The translations under genes were made by a program, and so were the position numbers. From NCBI RefSeq assembly GCF_014170305.1, contig NZ_LZZT01000034.1, forward strand, positions 62,001 through 126,000: a DNA stretch of 64,000 nucleotides, given 5' to 3'. Origin of the DNA: Achromobacter sp. UMC71. Its GTDB lineage: Bacteria; Pseudomonadota; Gammaproteobacteria; Burkholderiales; Burkholderiaceae_B. The notes below the pieces were generated by a model that worked only from the letters and a program-made list of their open reading frames with translations, searched no databases and was not told where the DNA came from. Positions within the stretch are counted from its first letter, which is position 1. Every line of letters begins with the position of its first letter. Of the stretch, positions 20,021 through 29,157 are shown one piece after another.

Positions 20021-20142
20021 TCGTCTGCACGGCTGGCGCGCGGGTCATGCGAGTGACCTTCGCGCAGCTCGAACCACATGGCGTTGAGGATGGCGAACGC
20101 ACACGCCAATCCCAGGCCGAGTATCCACGAGAAATACCACAT
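20017..20142 (-). CDS. cydX: CydX, small subunit of cytochrome bd oxidase
   Basis: A 41-residue reading frame that begins 'MWYFSWILGLGLACAFAILN' and ends 'HDPRASRADE'. The opening MWYF-W-LG pattern and single TM helix match CydX/YbgT, the small subunit that stabilises the haem-containing CydAB core. It lies 15 bp after cydB and overlaps the GTG start of cydD by 4 bp. It is too short for most gene finders but is strongly supported by position and sequence. Confidence 0.92.
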   Translation of the reverse strand: MWYFSWILGLGLACAFAILNAMWFELREGHSHDPRASRADE

Positions 20143-20157
20143 GGGGCAGGCTCCTTG

Positions 20158-21312
20158 TCAGTATGAATTGGGCGTGTCGCCCACGGATTCGTGGGTCACC
20201 TTGCCGCGCATGACGCGGTACACCCAGGCGGTGTAGATCGTCACGATGGGCAGGAAGATGACAACGGCGATCACCATGATCCACAGCGTCATGTGGCTGG
20301 ACGACGCGTCCCAGACCGTCAGGCCGGCCTTGGGGTTGGTCGACGACGGCATCAGGAACGGGAACAGCGAAAAGCCGACCGTCAGGATCACGCCGGCGAT
20401 CGACACCGCCGACGCCAGGAACGACAGCACGTTGGCGCGCAGCGTCAGGAACAGCAGCACCAGCACGGCGCCGGCCACGCCCAGCGCGGGCGCGATCCAC
20501 ATCAGCGGCCAGGTAGCATAGTTGGTCATCCAGGCGCCTGTCTGGACCGCCACCGTCTTGAGCATCGGATCCGACGGCCCCTGCATGTCGACCGCGCTGG
20601 TGATGGTATGGCCGCCAATGCCGCCGGCCACCCAAAAACCGCCCGCGATGAACAGCGCCAGCGTCAGCAACGCGCCCAGGCGCCCCCAATTGCGGGCCCG
20701 CGACGAGATCGGGTCTTCGGTGCGCCACGCCAGCAGCACGGCGCCGTGCATGGCCAGCATCACCACGCTCAACACACCGCACAGCAGCGCGAAGGGCGTG
20801 AACAGCTGGTAGAAATGGCCTTCGTAGATCATGCGCAGCGCATTGCCGTCGAACGTGAACGGCACGCCCAGGATGATGTTGCCCACCGCCACACCGAATA
20901 CCAGCGAGGCCACCACGCCCGAGAAGCACAGCACGCCGTCCCAGGTGTTGCGCCAGCGGGTGCCTTCCATCTTGCTGCGGTACTTGAACCCCACGGGACG
21001 CAGGATCAGCGCGATCAACGCCAGCATCATCGCCAGGTAGAAGCCCGAGAACGAGGCCGCGTAGAGCAGCGGCCAGGCGGCGAAGATGGCGCCGCCCGCG
21101 GTGATCAGCCACACCTGGTTGCCTTCCCACACGGGGCCGACCACGTTGATCACCACGCGCCGCTCGGCGTCCGTCTTGGCCACGACGGGCAACAGCGCGG
21201 CCACGCCCAGGTCGAAGCCGTCCATGACGGCAAAACCGATCAGCAGCGCGCCCAGCAGCGCCCACCAGACCACTCGCAGGGTGGCGTAGTCAAAAGGAAT
21301 AAGGGTATCCAT
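20158..21312 (-). CDS. cydB: Cytochrome bd ubiquinol oxidase subunit II
   Basis: 384 residues from ATG 21312. Many TM helices, with the family N-terminus 'FDYATLRVVWWALLGALLIGFAVMDGFDLGV', which carries the conserved 'DGFDLG'. It forms the bd oxidase with CydA in the inner membrane and reduces oxygen to water with quinol electrons at low oxygen. It lies 13 bp downstream of cydA and 15 bp upstream of cydX. Confidence 0.96.
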   Translation of the reverse strand: MDTLIPFDYATLRVVWWALLGALLIGFAVMDGFDLGVAALLPVVAKTDAERRVVINVVGPVWEGNQVWLITAGGAIFAAWPLLYAASFSGFYLAMMLALIALILRPVGFKYRSKMEGTRWRNTWDGVLCFSGVVASLVFGVAVGNIILGVPFTFDGNALRMIYEGHFYQLFTPFALLCGVLSVVMLAMHGAVLLAWRTEDPISSRARNWGRLGALLTLALFIAGGFWVAGGIGGHTITSAVDMQGPSDPMLKTVAVQTGAWMTNYATWPLMWIAPALGVAGAVLVLLFLTLRANVLSFLASAVSIAGVILTVGFSLFPFLMPSSTNPKAGLTVWDASSSHMTLWIMVIAVVIFLPIVTIYTAWVYRVMRGKVTHESVGDTPNSY

Positions 21313-21325
21313 GGCTTCTCTCCCC

Positions 21326-22900
21326 TTAAGCGCGCACGGCGGCGCGGACAGGATCGGCGGCGGCGCCAGCAGGCGCGGGCGCGTCGGATTTCGGTCCGGC
21401 CTTGATGGCATGCAGCATCACCTTCACGCCGATGATGAGCAGCACCGTGTACAGCACCAGGAAGATCGCCAGGCTGATGGCCAGGTCGGCGATGGTCAGG
21501 CCGGATGCCGCGTAGTAGGTCGGCAGCACACCTTCGATCACCCACGGCTGGCGGCCGTATTCGGCCACGAACCATCCGCTTTCAATGGCGACCCACGGCA
21601 ACGGCAGGCTCCACAGCGCCACCTTAAGCAGGCCGCGCCGGCTGTCCAGACGGCCACGCGAGGCCAGCCAGAACGCCACGCCGAAGAACAGGATCAGGTA
21701 CATGCCCACGGCCACCATGACGCGGAACGCCCAGAACAGCGGCGCCACGTTCGGCACGGTGTCCACGGCCGCCTTCTTGATGTCGTCTTCGGTGACCTTG
21801 CTCATGTCGGGCTGGTGCCGCTTGACCAACAGCGCGTAGCCCAGGTCCGGCCAGGTGCGGTCGAACACCATGCGCGCGTCGGTATCCTTGGGATTGGCGC
21901 GGATCTTCTGCAAGGCGTCATACGCCACCATGCCATCGCGGATGCGGTTTTCGGCGCGCAGGATCAGGTCGTCGATGCCCAGCAGCGGCGTGGTCAATGA
22001 ACGCGTGCCGATGATGCCCATGACGTACGGGATCTCGATGGCGAAGTCGTTCTTGCGCTCGGCCTGGTTGGGAATCGCGATCAGGTTGAAGGACGCGGGC
22101 GCCGGCTCGGTGTGCCACATGGACTCCATGGCCGCGATCTTCATCTTCTGGTGTTCAGTGGTGAGATAGCCGCTTTCGTCGCCCAGCACGACCACCGACA
22201 AGGCGGATGCCAGGCCAAAGCTGGCGGCTACCGCCATCGAGCGCTTGGCCAGGTCGGTGTGACGGCCCTTGAGCAGGTACCAGGCGCTGATCGACATCAC
22301 GAACATGGCGCCGGCCACGTAGCCCGCGCTGACCGTGTGCACGAACTTGGCCTGGGCCACCGGGTTGAAGATCACCGCGGCGAAGTCGGTCATTTCCATG
22401 CGCATCGTGTCCGGATTGAACACGGAACCGACCGGGTTCTGCATCCAGCCGTTGGCGATCAGGATCCACAGCGCCGAGAAGTTGGTGCCGAACGCCACCA
22501 GCCAGGTCACCACCAGGTGACTGACCTTGGACATGCGGTTCCAGCCGAAGAAGAACAGGCCGACGAAGGTGGCTTCCAGGAAGAAAGCCATCAGCCCTTC
22601 GAGCGCCAGCGGCGCGCCGAAGATGTCGCCGACGTAGTGACTGTAGTAGGACCAGTTCATACCGAACTGGAACTCCATGACCACGCCCGTGGCCACGCCC
22701 AGCGCGAAGTTGATGCCGAACAAGGTGCCCCAGAACATGGTCATCCGCTTCCAGATGGGGCGGCCGGTCATGACGTACACGCTTTCCATGATGGCCAGGA
22801 TGAACGACAGGCCGAGCGTGAGGGGGACGAAAAGGAAGTGGTAAAGCGCGGTCGCGGCAAACTGGAATCGCGACAGGTTCACGACGTCGAGATCAATCAT
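21326..22900 (-). CDS. cydA: Cytochrome bd ubiquinol oxidase subunit I
   Basis: 524 residues starting 'MIDLDVVNLSRFQFAATAL', as expected. The haem-ligand His lies in 'ALYHFLFVPLTLG', and the 'EYGRQPWVIEGVLP' region contains the GRxPW motif of bd oxidases. Length comparable to E. coli CydA points to the long-Q-loop type. It carries haems b558, b595 and d and oxidises quinol. It is the first gene of cydABXDC; the GbsR/MarR-like regulator is just upstream in the same direction. The in-frame extension to 22942 lacks homology. Confidence 0.96.
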   Translation of the reverse strand: MIDLDVVNLSRFQFAATALYHFLFVPLTLGLSFILAIMESVYVMTGRPIWKRMTMFWGTLFGINFALGVATGVVMEFQFGMNWSYYSHYVGDIFGAPLALEGLMAFFLEATFVGLFFFGWNRMSKVSHLVVTWLVAFGTNFSALWILIANGWMQNPVGSVFNPDTMRMEMTDFAAVIFNPVAQAKFVHTVSAGYVAGAMFVMSISAWYLLKGRHTDLAKRSMAVAASFGLASALSVVVLGDESGYLTTEHQKMKIAAMESMWHTEPAPASFNLIAIPNQAERKNDFAIEIPYVMGIIGTRSLTTPLLGIDDLILRAENRIRDGMVAYDALQKIRANPKDTDARMVFDRTWPDLGYALLVKRHQPDMSKVTEDDIKKAAVDTVPNVAPLFWAFRVMVAVGMYLILFFGVAFWLASRGRLDSRRGLLKVALWSLPLPWVAIESGWFVAEYGRQPWVIEGVLPTYYAASGLTIADLAISLAIFLVLYTVLLIIGVKVMLHAIKAGPKSDAPAPAGAAADPVRAAVRA

Positions 22901-23027
22901 TGGGGCGCTCCCATGCAGGTGAGTAGCCACAGCAACCGGCATGGTTCCCAGGCCGTCTCTCGCGCCATGATACGGGCGATGTATACAACTTCATAGAGGT
23001 TTCCTGAAAAATCGGGGCAGATCGAAA

Positions 23028-23573
23028 TCAGCTCTTGCCCCGCAATTTGCCGGCGAATCCAAGCACCTTCTGCACTTTTGAACCCAGCTTCATCAGGTTC
23101 TGCAGCGTCTCGGGCGGCAGGCGTTGAACCTCATCGAACCACCCGGTGGATAGTTCGATGAGCTCCAGCATTTCGGTCATGCGCTGCTGCGCATAGGCCT
23201 CGTTCGGGCCGGAGGGCGGCTCGAGCAGCGTGTCGCGCAACAGGGTCAGGGTGGGATCGATTTCGCGCTTGCGCTTCTCTTCCATGAGGATGCGGAAGAT
23301 CTCCCACACGTCCTTGGGCGTTTCGAAGTAGTCGCGGCGGTCGCCGACCTGGTGCACCAGCTTGACCAGGCGCCAGGACTGCAGCTCTTTGAGCCCCAGG
23401 CTGACGTTGGAACGGGAAAAACCCAGCGTTTCGGCGATGTCGTCGGCGTGCAGGGGCTCGGGCGACAGGAACAGCAAGGCGTAGATCTGGCCGACGGTGC
23501 GGTTCACGCCCCAACGGCTGCCCATTTCGCCGAAGTGCAGGACGAAACGTTCGTTTTGAGGAGTAAGCACCAT
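23028..23573 (-). CDS. GbsR/MarR-family transcriptional regulator
   Basis: 181 residues from ATG 23573. Winged HTH with 'NRTVGQIYALLFLSPEPLHADDIAETLGFSRSNVSLGL', typical of the GbsR branch of MarR proteins; the long C-terminal helix region ('EIFRILMEEKRKREIDPTL') suits dimerisation. It lies 127 bp upstream of cydA in the same direction, so it may regulate the cyd operon or simply precede it. Its own promoter contains a perfect dyad (23647-23666). The effector is unknown; GbsR relatives respond to osmolytes such as choline, but no such genes are nearby. Confidence 0.86.
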   Translation of the reverse strand: MVLTPQNERFVLHFGEMGSRWGVNRTVGQIYALLFLSPEPLHADDIAETLGFSRSNVSLGLKELQSWRLVKLVHQVGDRRDYFETPKDVWEIFRILMEEKRKREIDPTLTLLRDTLLEPPSGPNEAYAQQRMTEMLELIELSTGWFDEVQRLPPETLQNLMKLGSKVQKVLGFAGKLRGKS

Positions 23574-23646
23574 GAGCAATCCAGGCCAGTCGGCAACAAC
23601 GGCGGCATTTCCCGACCTGAATGGTCGGATATAAATGGTTACGCCG

Positions 23647-23693
23647 ATTTCAGTAATTCCTGAAATTATCGAATAAACTGTGCGAAAGCGCAA
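23647..23693 (-). promoter_or_regulatory. Sigma70 promoter with overlapping dyad operator for the GbsR-like gene
   Basis: Minus strand: -35 TTGCGC (23693-23688), 17-bp spacer, -10 GATAAT (23670-23665). The -10 runs into a perfect 20-bp dyad ATTTCAG-GAATTA-CTGAAAT (23666-23647). A repressor bound there would block RNA polymerase, so autoregulation is likely. The leader to the ATG is about 85 nt. Confidence 0.6.
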
Positions 23694-23784
23694 ACCACAC
23701 TACTGGAAGGGGTATCCCCGCAAGCGCGAGGCGGTATGGGGCCCGGCCCCTGGAAACAAGCCGCTTTTGTTGCAGGCGAACGAC

Positions 23785-23818
23785 GAAAAAAAGCCACCGG
23801 CCAGCAAGGCTGGGTGGC
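23785..23818 (-). terminator. Terminator in the purT/regulator gap
   Basis: On the minus strand the stem GCCACC...GGTGGC with inner CAGCC/GGCC pairing is followed by TTTTTTT. It lies 58 bp beyond the purT stop, so it ends the purT transcript. Confidence 0.7.
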
Positions 23819-23875
23819 ACAGGCCCGAGGAAGACCGGGCGGTCTAGGCGCTGGCGGCAACGCCCGAAGGCGGGG

Positions 23876-25093
23876 TCAGCCGGCCTTGACGGTCACGGCG
23901 GCGGACACGCGCTTGGCCTTGGCGCGCGCGGCGGCGACATCCTCGGCCACGGCCAGGCCCACGCCCATGCGGCGGCGGACGAAGGATTCGGGCTTGCCGA
24001 ACAGGCGGATATCGGTGCCGGGTTCAGCCAGGGCCTGCGCCACGTTATGGAACGACACGGCCTGTGCATCGACGCCGCCGTAGATGACGCTGCTGGCGCC
24101 GGGCTGGCGCAGCGAGGTGTCCACCGGCAGGCCCAGCAGGGCGCGGGCGTGCAGCTCGAATTCGTTCTGGGCCTGCGTGATCATGGTGACCATGCCGGTG
24201 TCATGCGGACGCGGACTGACTTCCGAGAACCAGACCTGGTCGCCGGCCACGAACAGCTCGACGCCGAAGATCCCCAGGCCGCCCAATTCGGACGTGACCG
24301 CCAGCGCGATATCGCGCGAGCGCTGCAGGGCGGCCGGCGACATGGGATGCGGCTGCCAGCTTTCGACGTAGTCGCCGTCGACCTGCTTGTGGCCGATCGG
24401 CTCGCAGTAGCGGGTCTCGACCTGGCCGTCGGCGCCGCGCGCCCGGACGGTCAGCAGGGTGATTTCGTAGTCGAAACGGATAAAGCCCTCGACGATGGCG
24501 CGGCCGCCGCCCACCCGGCCGCCTTCCTGGGCGTAACGCCAGGCGGACGCCACGTCGTCGGCGCTCTTGATCACGGACTGGCCTTTGCCCGAGGAGGACA
24601 TGACCGGCTTGATGACGCAGGGATAACCGATGCCGCCATCGATGGCCTGGCGCAATTCGTCTTCGGTGTCGACAAAACGGTAGGGCGAGGTGGGCAGGCC
24701 CAGGGTCTCGGCGGCCAGGCGGCGGATGCCCTCCCGGTTCATGGTCAACTGGGCCGCCCGGGCGGTCGGGGTGACCCGCGCCACGCCCGCCGATTCCAGT
24801 TCTACCAGCAAACTGGTGGCAATGGCCTCGATTTCGGGGACAATAACGTGCGGCTGCTCTTGCTGGATGACCCGTTTCAGGGCTTCCGGGTCCGTCATCG
24901 ACACCACATGCGCGCGGTGCGCCACCTGATGGCCCGGCGCGTCGGCATACCGATCCACCGCAATGACTTCCACGCCCAGCCTTTGCAGGGCGATGATGAC
25001 CTCTTTGCCCAATTCGCCCGATCCGAGCAGCATGACTCGGGTGGCCAGGGGGGACAGGGGCGTGCCAAGGACGGGGCTGGGAATGCTGGACAT
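23876..25093 (-). CDS. purT: Formate-dependent phosphoribosylglycinamide formyltransferase
   Basis: 405-residue ATP-grasp enzyme; makes formyl-GAR from GAR, formate and ATP in de novo purine synthesis, an alternative to PurN. It starts '[20 protein letters not shown]', then '[12 protein letters not shown]' and '[10 protein letters not shown]'. ATP-grasp landmarks are '[15 protein letters not shown]', 'GIFGVELFV' and '[15 protein letters not shown]'. The same frame is open for another ~1 kb upstream, but that part is antisense to kdsD and not coding; ATG 25093 gives the family length. It is divergent from kdsD. Confidence 0.95.
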   Translation of the reverse strand: MSSIPSPVLGTPLSPLATRVMLLGSGELGKEVIIALQRLGVEVIAVDRYADAPGHQVAHRAHVVSMTDPEALKRVIQQEQPHVIVPEIEAIATSLLVELESAGVARVTPTARAAQLTMNREGIRRLAAETLGLPTSPYRFVDTEDELRQAIDGGIGYPCVIKPVMSSSGKGQSVIKSADDVASAWRYAQEGGRVGGGRAIVEGFIRFDYEITLLTVRARGADGQVETRYCEPIGHKQVDGDYVESWQPHPMSPAALQRSRDIALAVTSELGGLGIFGVELFVAGDQVWFSEVSPRPHDTGMVTMITQAQNEFELHARALLGLPVDTSLRQPGASSVIYGGVDAQAVSFHNVAQALAEPGTDIRLFGKPESFVRRRMGVGLAVAEDVAAARAKAKRVSAAVTVKAG

Positions 25094-25183
25094 GGAGCGG
25101 GCCTGGAAAGGAAAGATTGATAGCCGGATAAAAGAGCCGCCAGGATGCCATACCCCCCTGCCCGGGGCAAACCCGCAACCTGA

Positions 25184-25192
25184 TATTAAAAT
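25184..25192 (+). promoter_or_regulatory. -10-like element 6 nt before kdsD ATG
   Basis: TATTAAAAT, containing both TATTAA (with an upstream TG) and TAAAAT, ends 6 nt before the ATG. If used, transcription would begin at or within a few bases of the start codon. No Shine-Dalgarno is seen, and the -35 region is poor. Confidence 0.4.
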
Positions 25193-25198
25193 CCCCTG

Positions 25199-26188
25199 AT
25201 GACCGACCATCCCACCACATCGTCCGACACCGCGCTGGCATCTGCCCGCCGGACGCTGCAAATCGAAAGCCAGGGCATCTTGGACCTGTCCGCCCGCCTG
25301 GACGACAGTTTCACGCAGGTTGTCGCCATGCTGCTGGCATGCCGTGGCCGCGTGGTCGTCAGCGGCATCGGCAAGACCGGCCACGTCGCCCGCAAGATCG
25401 CCGCGACCCTGGCATCCACCGGCACGCCCGCCTTCTTCGTGCACGCCGCCGAAGCCGTGCACGGCGACCTGGGCATGATCACCCGCGACGACGTGCTGAT
25501 CGCCATTTCCTATTCGGGCTCCGGCCAGGAATTGCTGACCATCCTGCCGGTGGCCCGCCGCATGGGCGCCGGCCTGGTCGCCATCACCGGCAACCCGCAA
25601 TCCGAACTGGCCAGCCTGGCCGACGTCCACCTGGACGCCAGCGTGGCCCAGGAAGCCTGCCCGCTGAACCTGGCGCCCACCGCCAGCACTACCGCGGCCC
25701 TGGCCCTGGGCGATGCCCTGGCCGTGGCCTGCCTGGAAGCCCGCGGCTTCGGCCCTCAGGATTTCGCGCGCTCGCATCCCGGCGGCGCGCTGGGCCGCCG
25801 TCTGCTGACCCACGTGCGCGACGTCATGCGCCAGGGCGACGCCCTGCCCATCGTGGCGGCCGGCACGCCGGTGTCGCAAGCGCTCGAAGTCATGTCCGCC
25901 AAGGGCATGGGCATGACGGTGGTCACCGACCCGCAACACCGCCCCCTGGGCATCTTCACCGACGGCGACCTGCGCCGCCTGATCGCGCGCTACGGCGACA
26001 TCCGCAGCCTGACGGTCGACGAGGGCATGACCCGCTCGCCGCGCAGCGTCAATCCGGACGCGCTGGCCGTCGAAGCCGCGCGCCAGATGGATGACCAACG
26101 ACTCAATCACATGCTGGTGCTGGACGCCGACGGCGCCCTGCTCGGCGCCCTGCACATGCACGACCTGATGGCTGCAAAAGTGGTATGA
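25199..26188 (+). CDS. kdsD: D-arabinose 5-phosphate isomerase (KpsF/GutQ family)
   Basis: 329 residues. SIS domain (about 30-200) with '[24 protein letters not shown]' and '[11 protein letters not shown]', then two CBS domains (about 210-329). It converts ribulose 5-phosphate to arabinose 5-phosphate, the precursor of KDO for lipid A-core. It is the first gene of kdsD-kdsC-lptC-lptA-lptB; the kdsC ATG overlaps its TGA. It is divergent from purT with a 105-bp gap. Confidence 0.95.
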   Translation: MTDHPTTSSDTALASARRTLQIESQGILDLSARLDDSFTQVVAMLLACRGRVVVSGIGKTGHVARKIAATLASTGTPAFFVHAAEAVHGDLGMITRDDVLIAISYSGSGQELLTILPVARRMGAGLVAITGNPQSELASLADVHLDASVAQEACPLNLAPTASTTAALALGDALAVACLEARGFGPQDFARSHPGGALGRRLLTHVRDVMRQGDALPIVAAGTPVSQALEVMSAKGMGMTVVTDPQHRPLGIFTDGDLRRLIARYGDIRSLTVDEGMTRSPRSVNPDALAVEAARQMDDQRLNHMLVLDADGALLGALHMHDLMAAKVV

Positions 26189-26793
26189 CTATGACTCTTC
26201 CTACTTCGATCACCCACCCGGCCGAAGCGCTGGTCCTGGCCCGCATTGCCCCCGCCGTGCGCGAACGCGCCGCCGCGGTGCGCCTGATGGTGTTCGACGT
26301 GGACGGCGTCCTGACCGACGGCAGCCTCTATTACAGCGAAACCGGCGAAGCGCTCAAGCGTTTCCACGCGCTCGACGGCCATGGGCTGCGCCTCTTGATG
26401 GAAGGCGGCCTGAAGGTCGCGCTGATGACCGGCCGCTCCGGCCCCATCGTGGCGCGCCGCGCCGCCGAGCTGGGCATTTCCGAGGTCATGCAGGGCGTGC
26501 GGGACAAAGGCTCGGCGCTGGCCGAACTTGCGCAGCGCAGCGCGGTCCAACTGAACCAGACCGGCTACATGGGCGATGACATCATTGACCTGCCGGCCAT
26601 GCAACGCGCCGGCTTCGCGGCCAGCGTGCCGAACGCGCCCGGCTATGTCAGCCAAGCGGCCCACTGGATCGCCACACAGCCCGGCGGCGGCGGCGCGGTG
26701 CGCGAATGCTGCGACCTGCTGCTGGCCTCCCAGGGCCGCCTGGGCGGATTCCTGGCGGCGCCGGGCCTGCTCGGCCCGGGCGCCATCCAGTAA
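26185..26793 (+). CDS. kdsC: 3-deoxy-D-manno-octulosonate 8-phosphate phosphatase
   Basis: 202-residue HAD phosphatase (C0 type, tetrameric family). Motif I is '[12 protein letters not shown]' with nucleophile Asp38 and acid/base Asp40; 'ALMTGRSG' is motif II and '[10 protein letters not shown]' is motif IV. It removes phosphate from KDO-8-P to release KDO. ATGA overlap with kdsD shows coupling. About ten N-terminal residues precede the usual start; a downstream start is possible. Confidence 0.94.
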   Translation: MTMTLPTSITHPAEALVLARIAPAVRERAAAVRLMVFDVDGVLTDGSLYYSETGEALKRFHALDGHGLRLLMEGGLKVALMTGRSGPIVARRAAELGISEVMQGVRDKGSALAELAQRSAVQLNQTGYMGDDIIDLPAMQRAGFAASVPNAPGYVSQAAHWIATQPGGGGAVRECCDLLLASQGRLGGFLAAPGLLGPGAIQ

Positions 26794-26826
26794 GCGCCCC
26801 TAACCACGCCCTGACCGGCAGACCCG

Positions 26827-27459
26827 ATGAAAGACCGTTTTCCTTCCCTGATCGCGCTGTTCCTGCTGCTGGTGCTTGTCGCCAGCACGTATTGGGCCGC
26901 CGACTACGCGCAGCGCGCCATCCAGTCGGATCCGCCGCGTCGCGTCACGCACGAAATGGACGCCTGGTCGCGCAATTTCGTGATGCTGCGCACCGACCCC
27001 ACCGGCCGGCCGATCAACCGCCTGGAAGGCGAGTACGCCGAGCACTTCCCGGACGACGACTCGTACCACATCACCGCGCCGCGAGCCATCGGCCAGCGCG
27101 AGGCCAATCCGATCACCGTGGGCGTGTCCAAGACCGCCATCATGGAACAGGGCGGCAAGCGCATCGTCATGAATGGCGACGCGCACGTGCATCGCCAGCC
27201 CGACGCCAACAATGATGTCCTGGACGTACGCAGCCAGCAGTTGATTCTGCTGCCCGACGATGACGTGGTCTTTACCGATCTGCCGGCGGAAGTCATCAAG
27301 GGACGCTCGCGCATGAACGGCAAGGGCATGCACTACAACAACAAGACACGCCAACTGCAGGTATCGGCCTCCACCGACGTGGAAATCGCCGGCGGAGAAA
27401 ACAAATCACGCCGCCCGGCCGAGACCCCTGCCAACACCTCTGACCAGAAGACACCATGA
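26827..27459 (+). CDS. lptC: LptC, LPS export system inner-membrane tether
   Basis: 210 residues: N-terminal TM anchor ('LIALFLLLVLVASTYWAADY', about 7-26) and a periplasmic beta-jellyroll. LptC binds LptBFG and hands LPS to LptA. Family-like features include 'RLEGEYAEHFPDDDSYHI' and 'DVRSQQLILLPDDDVVFTD'. Lies 33 bp after kdsC; its last bases overlap lptA (ATGA). Confidence 0.9.
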   Translation: MKDRFPSLIALFLLLVLVASTYWAADYAQRAIQSDPPRRVTHEMDAWSRNFVMLRTDPTGRPINRLEGEYAEHFPDDDSYHITAPRAIGQREANPITVGVSKTAIMEQGGKRIVMNGDAHVHRQPDANNDVLDVRSQQLILLPDDDVVFTDLPAEVIKGRSRMNGKGMHYNNKTRQLQVSASTDVEIAGGENKSRRPAETPANTSDQKTP

Positions 27460-28097
27460 CCGACCTTCGGATTCGCATTGCCCCCACCACGCGCCTGCTG
27501 GGCGCGGTGCTGCTGATGGCATCGGCGGTTGCGCCGGCGCTCGCGGCCGACCCCAAGCCGGCCGCCGGGGCGGCCAAGACCGCGCCCGCCGAGGAACCCA
27601 CCACCACGATCCTGTCGGACACCCTGCACTACGACGACGTCAAGAAGCAAAGCGTCTTCACCGGCAACGTCAACATGACGCGCGGCCTGATGACGCTGAC
27701 GTCCGACGTGCTGGAAATGCGCGAAGACGCCGCAGGCAACCAGTACGGCACCGCCACGGCCAGCAAAGGCAAGGTCGTGACCATCCGCCAGGAACGTCCC
27801 GAGACCTACGAACTGATCGAAGGCAAGGGCCTGCGCGCCGAATACGACGGCACCAAGAGCACGTTCGACCTGATCGGCCAGGCCGTGGTCATCCGCTACG
27901 TCTGTGGCAAGCCTTTCGACACGATCCGCGGAGACCGGGTACGCTACAACGAAAAGAGCGGCACCTACGAAGCCCAAGGCGGCCCGAATTCCGCCGCGGC
28001 GGGCGGACGAGTCCGTTCGGTGGCCGAACCGCGCGCCAAGTCGGATGCCGCGGTGGCTGAATGCCGCAAGCAGCAAGAATCAAAGAAAGCGCGTTAA
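27456..28097 (+). CDS. lptA: LptA, periplasmic LPS-transport bridge protein
   Basis: 213 residues: signal peptide ending near 'APALA' (about 29) and an OstA/LptA jellyroll with 'ILSDTLHYDDVKKQSVFTGN' and 'LTSDVLEMREDAAGN'. It oligomerises to carry LPS from LptC to LptD across the periplasm. It overlaps lptC by 4 bp. The C-terminus is basic ('ECRKQQESKKAR'), a minor oddity. Confidence 0.92.
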   Translation: MTDLRIRIAPTTRLLGAVLLMASAVAPALAADPKPAAGAAKTAPAEEPTTTILSDTLHYDDVKKQSVFTGNVNMTRGLMTLTSDVLEMREDAAGNQYGTATASKGKVVTIRQERPETYELIEGKGLRAEYDGTKSTFDLIGQAVVIRYVCGKPFDTIRGDRVRYNEKSGTYEAQGGPNSAAAGGRVRSVAEPRAKSDAAVAECRKQQESKKAR

Positions 28098-28130
28098 AGC
28101 GCGCCTCCCGCAACACCATACGCAGCCACG

Positions 28131-28925
28131 ATGAACCAACCCTCTGTGCAGACTCCCGTGACCTCCGCCCCTTCGGGCGTCAAGCAGGGCAGCCTGCGCG
28201 CAACTGGCTTGCGCAAGACCTACAACGGCCGCACCGTGGTGCAGGACGTGTCCCTGTCCGTCGTCAGCGGCGAAGTCGTCGGCCTGCTCGGCCCCAACGG
28301 GGCCGGCAAGACCACCAGCTTCTACATGATCGTGGGCCTGGTGCCGGCCGATGCTGGCCGCATCGAGATCGACGGCTCGATCATCACCTCGATGCCGATC
28401 CACAAGCGCGCCCGCATGGGGCTGTCGTACCTGCCCCAGGACGCCTCGGTGTTCCGGCGCCTGACGGTCGAGCAGAACATCCGCGCGGTGCTGGAACTGC
28501 AATTGGGGCCTGACGGCCGTCCGCTGACCACGCCCAAGATCAACGAGCAGATGGAACTGCTGCTGGAAGAGCTGCAGATCGGCCATATCCGCAGCAATGC
28601 CGCCATTTCGCTGTCGGGCGGTGAACGCCGCCGGGTGGAAATCGCCCGCGCGCTGGCCACCAGTCCGCGCTTCATCCTTCTGGATGAACCCTTCGCCGGC
28701 GTGGATCCCATCGCGGTTATCGAAATTCAGCGCATCGTGCGCTTCCTGAAGGGCCGTGGCATCGGCGTGCTGATCACCGACCACAACGTGCGCGAAACGC
28801 TGGGTATTTGCGACCGCGCCTACATCATCAGCGAAGGCAAGGTCCTGACCGACGGCCACCCCGACGAAATCGTCGGCGATCCGGCCGTGCGCCGCGTCTA
28901 TCTGGGCGAGCACTTCCGCATGTAA
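28131..28925 (+). CDS. lptB: LptB, LPS export ABC ATPase
   Basis: 264 residues: Walker A '[10 protein letters not shown]', signature 'LSGGERRR', Walker B '[13 protein letters not shown]' and switch His in '[11 protein letters not shown]', all hallmark LptB sequences. It powers LPS extraction with LptFG. It is about 20 residues longer than E. coli LptB because of an N-terminal tail ('[20 protein letters not shown]'). It is last in the kds-lpt operon; rpoN, often next, is absent here. Confidence 0.96.
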   Translation: MNQPSVQTPVTSAPSGVKQGSLRATGLRKTYNGRTVVQDVSLSVVSGEVVGLLGPNGAGKTTSFYMIVGLVPADAGRIEIDGSIITSMPIHKRARMGLSYLPQDASVFRRLTVEQNIRAVLELQLGPDGRPLTTPKINEQMELLLEELQIGHIRSNAAISLSGGERRRVEIARALATSPRFILLDEPFAGVDPIAVIEIQRIVRFLKGRGIGVLITDHNVRETLGICDRAYIISEGKVLTDGHPDEIVGDPAVRRVYLGEHFRM

Positions 28926-28937
28926 CAAGGCGCCGGT

Positions 28938-28990
28938 AAGGCCCCTGGGGAAAGCCCCTAGGGCCTTCGGCGGCCCCTGGGAGCCCCCTC
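28938..28990. repeat. G/C-palindromic sequence after lptB
   Basis: A hairpin AAGGCCC...GGGCCTT (28938-28967, with an inner GGGG/CCCC stem) is followed by CTGGGAGCCCCCTC (28977-28990). The reverse complement of the latter matches the gatA insert at 55643-55656 in 13 of 14 positions. It is not followed by a T-run, so it is a poor intrinsic terminator and may be a short dispersed repeat. Confidence 0.4.
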
Positions 28991-29157
28991 TGGGAATCCG
29001 CCATAAAAATGCCATGAACTTGCGCTAGGTCAGCTTGTTTTATCGGCCCGAGTCTATACACTAGTACTAAACGAACCCCTCAAACAAGGAGAACGCCTAA
29101 CGACCCCACCGCGCATTTTGCGCACCAATTTTTCCTCTTTTAGAAGGAGAGCACACT

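Noticed and set aside
25094..26161. Upstream in-frame extension of purT across kdsD
   Set aside because: The stretch is antisense to kdsD/kdsC and has no homology; PurT begins normally at 25093.
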